From: Mycobacterium sp. E3251
GTDB taxonomy: Bacteria; Actinomycetota; Actinomycetes; Mycobacteriales; Mycobacteriaceae
Assembly (NCBI RefSeq): GCF_001666835.1
Contig: NZ_LZJF01000188.1
Coordinates: 1 to 64,000 of the forward strand
Direction of reading: 5' to 3'
DNA: 64,000 bases
Made by a program: the position numbers and the translations under genes. The notes under the pieces were generated by a model. The model saw nothing but the letters and a program-made list of their open reading frames with translations, was not told the origin of the DNA and made no database searches. Below, piece after piece: positions 61,461 to 64,000 of the stretch (positions are counted from its first letter, which is position 1; each line of letters begins with the position of its first letter).

Positions 61461-64000
61461 CAAGCCGGTCGACATATCCGGTCTGTCCCCGGAGAAGAAG
61501 CGCGCGCTGCTCGCCCAGCTGCTGATGGAGAAAGCCGAACAGTCGGCCTCGGTGCATCCACAGTCGTACGGCCAGCGATCGATGTGGTTCATTCACAAGC
61601 TCGCACCGGCAAGCGCCGCCTACAACGTCACGTATGCCGGGAGGATCCGCGGCGAACTCGACGTCCCGGCGCTGGAACGCGCGGCGCAGGCGCTCGTCGA
61701 CCGGCATCCCGCGCTACGGACCACCTACGCCGAGCGCGAAGGGCAGCCGGTCCAACTCGTTCATCCGCAATGGCCGGTGCGCATCGCCAGGGGCCGCCTC
61801 GGCCCGGGTGAGCCCGAGGTCGACGAGTGGATTCGCCGCGAGACCGACACCCCCTTCGACCTCTACACCGGCCCAGTGCTGCGGCTGACGCTGCTCGAGC
61901 GCACACCCGAGGAACATGTGTTGCTGTTGGGCTTGCACCACATCGCGGTCGACTTCTGGTCCATCGACATCATCCTCGACGAACTGCGCCTGCTGTACGC
62001 CGCCGAGCACGGCGCCGCCGCGCCTCCGCCACCCGCGGAAAGCTTCGTCGACTACGCCGAGCAGCAGGCCCAGATGCTCGCGGGTCCCGAGGGCGAGGAC
62101 CTCTGGGCCTACTGGCGGGATCAGTTGGCCGGCGAACTGCCGGTCCTCCAATTGCCCACCGACCGGCCGCGACCCGCCGTCCAGACCTACGCGGGCACCG
62201 TGCACCGGTTCACCGTCGACCCCACCGTGACGACGGGAATCATCCAACTGGGCCGCAAGGTCGGCGCGACGCCCTACATGACGCTGCTGGCGGCCTATGC
62301 CACGTTGCTGCACCGCTACAGCGGCCAGGGCCACCTGGTGATCGGCTCGCCTTTCGCCTGCCGCGACCGGGTCGCGCTGGAGGGGCTGGTCGGCTACCTC
62401 ACCAATCCGGTGGCCCTGCGCGCGGACCTGCACGACGACCCGACGTTCATGACCCTGCTCGGCCGCGTCAAGGACACCGTGCAGGGCGCCCTCGAACACC
62501 AGGACTACCCCTTCGCGCTGCTCGTCGAGCGGCTTCGGCCGCCGCGCGACCCGAGCCGCACGCCACTGTTCGGAGTCTCGTTCGCCTGGGAGCAGACGCG
62601 CCGCTTCACCGACGACCCCGTTCCGGAACACGGCGGGCTTCCGCTCGAGACACTTCATGTCGGGCAGGGCGGCGCGCCGTTCGACCTGATGATGGAGGTC
62701 GGCGAACACGACGGAAAGCTCTCCGGCGTACTGCAGTACAACACCGACCTTTTCGACGCCGCCACCATCGAGCGGCTGGCCGGCCACTTCGCCACCCTCC
62801 TCGGCGGCATCGTCGCCGACCCGGACCGGCCGGTCTCCCAGCTGCCGCTGCTCACCGAAGCGGAGCTCCGCCAGCAGGCCGCCTGGAACCAAACCGAGGT
62901 CGACTACCCGTATTCCGAGGCTCCGGCCTGCCTGCACGAGATGGTCGCCGCGACGGTCGCGCGGACCCCGGACGCCGTCGCGGTGACGTATGACGACCGC
63001 GAATTGACCTATGCGGAACTCGACCGCCGCGCCAACGGCCTGGCCCACCGGCTGCGCGAGCTCGGCGTGGGACCCGAGACGGTAGTGCCCGTCCTGCTGG
63101 ACCGCTCCGAGGACCTGGTTGTGGCCGTGCTCGGCGTCCTCAAGGCCGGGGGCGCCTTCATGCCGCTGGACTCCGCGCAGCCCGCCGGGCGCATGGCCGC
63201 GATGCTGGACGACGTACCGGACGCACCGGTTTGTGTCACCCACCGCGCCAACCTGGTGCACCTGCCGCCGGGCTTCACCGGTCACCGGCTCTGCCTGGAC
63301 GAACCGTCGGCGCCGTCGGGCGAGGACACCGCCCCGGCGTGCGAGACGACGCCGGCCAACCTCGCCTACGTCATCCACACCTCGGGTTCGACGGGTAAGC
63401 CGAAGGGAACGCTCAACACCCACGCCGGTATCCGTAACCGGCTGCTGTGGATGCAGGACGCCTACCGGCTGACCGCCGACGACCGGGTGCTGCACAAGAC
63501 ACCGGTGAGCTTCGACCCGTCCGTCTGGGAGCTGTTCTGGCCCCTGATCGTCGGGGCCAGGGTGGTCATCGCCAAACCCGAGGGCCACAAGGATGCCGCG
63601 TACCTGGTTCGGACCATCGTCGAACAGCGCGTCACCACAATGCATTTCGTGCCCTCGATGTTGCGCCGCTTCCTCGCCGAGCCCGGGGTGGCCGCGTGCA
63701 CCGCACTGCGCCGGGTGATCTGCAGCGGCGAAGCGCTGCCCTATGACCTGCGCGACCACTTCATGGCCACGCTGAACGCCGAGCTCTACAACCTCTACGG
63801 GCCCACCGAGGCGGCGATCGACGTCACCGCATTCCACTGCGAGCGAGGCGAATCCGGCACGCTGGTGCCGATCGGGCGACCGATCGCCAACATCCGCGCC
63901 TACATCCTGGACGCGCACCTGCAACCGGTGCCGATCGGTGTGCCCGGCGAGCTGTACATCGGCGGCGTGGGGCTCGGCCGCGGCTACCTCAACCGGCCGG
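61453..64000 (+). CDS. Nonribosomal peptide synthetase, first module C-A (partial; predicted serine)
   Basis: At least 849 residues, open at the window end. A condensation domain (about 40-470) has HHIAVDFW (His162, His163, Asp167) and accepts the acyl chain. The adenylation domain starts near residue 490: LTYAELDRRANGLAHRL, HTSGSTGKPKGTLNTH (core A3, about 643), FDPSVWELFWP (A4), NLYGPTEAAIDV (A5). Specificity positions read D-P-W-H-I-S-L-I-D, close to the serine code DVWHLSLID(K) of EntF. The carrier domain and later modules are beyond the window. The start overlaps the PKS stop. Confidence 0.95.

Noticed and set aside
61714-63924. 736-codon open frame antisense to the NRPS gene
   Set aside because: Same reason; the plus strand carries C- and A-domain core motifs in order.

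Overview
The window is a gene-dense, very GC-rich segment of a mycobacterial chromosome. The evidence is the dnaK-grpE-dnaJ-hspR operon with HAIR operators, a TtfA gene next to clpB, MmpL, an FAAL-type polyketide synthase, a TIGR00027-type methyltransferase, and gene-by-gene correspondence with the M. tuberculosis Rv0346-Rv0405 interval. Several loci are absent from M. tuberculosis at this position, so a nontuberculous species is likely. The exact species cannot be fixed from the sequence alone.

Layout. 1-2.6 kb: 5' part of a molybdenum CO/xanthine dehydrogenase large subunit, a MobA-like nucleotidyltransferase and an amino-acid permease. 2.7-6.9 kb: the HspR-controlled chaperone operon dnaK-grpE-dnaJ-hspR. 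6.9-11.5 kb: an accessory island that looks like a type VII secretion polymorphic-toxin module: two WXG100-type proteins, a YbaB-like protein, a 437-aa protein ending in a PD-(D/E)xK nuclease-fold domain, a translationally coupled HEAT-like protein (candidate immunity), and two unrecognised genes. 11.5-15.8 kb: aldose epimerase, globin/FAD-NAD reductase, and a TetR regulator divergent from an ABC-2-like membrane protein with twin operators between them. 15.8-24.3 kb: clpB (HAIR plus SigH/SigE-like promoter), ttfA, SDR, pyrE, lipoprotein, SpoU methyltransferase, XdhC and CoxG. 24.3-29.6 kb: eutBC, GH76 glycosidase and acetoacetyl-CoA synthetase. 29.5-38.6 kb: DedA protein, fba, small conserved genes, a CDF metal exporter under a palindromic operator, site-2 protease, secreted histidine phosphatase, purA and a thioesterase. 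38.6-42.8 kb: purT-rhodanese-metZ and a type II NADH dehydrogenase. 43-49.2 kb: small exported proteins, then a TetR/acyl-CoA dehydrogenase/BadH-like SDR operon. 49.2-64 kb: MmpL transporter, GNAT, FtsX-like permease, ABC ATPase fused to a cyclic-nucleotide-binding domain, a 2281-aa FAAL-ACP-KS-AT-KR-ACP synthase and a NRPS (C-A, predicted serine) that runs off the window. These last genes form a lipopeptide biosynthesis and export cluster.

Compared with the M. tuberculosis order as I remember it, the segment from the Rv0385-like gene to the Rv0356c-like gene is inverted as a block between hspR and purT, and the toxin island lies at one junction. The two most interesting systems are the toxin/immunity island (6.9-11.5 kb) and the acyl-PKS-NRPS cluster (49.4-64 kb). 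I saw no tRNA, rRNA, CRISPR array or insertion sequence.
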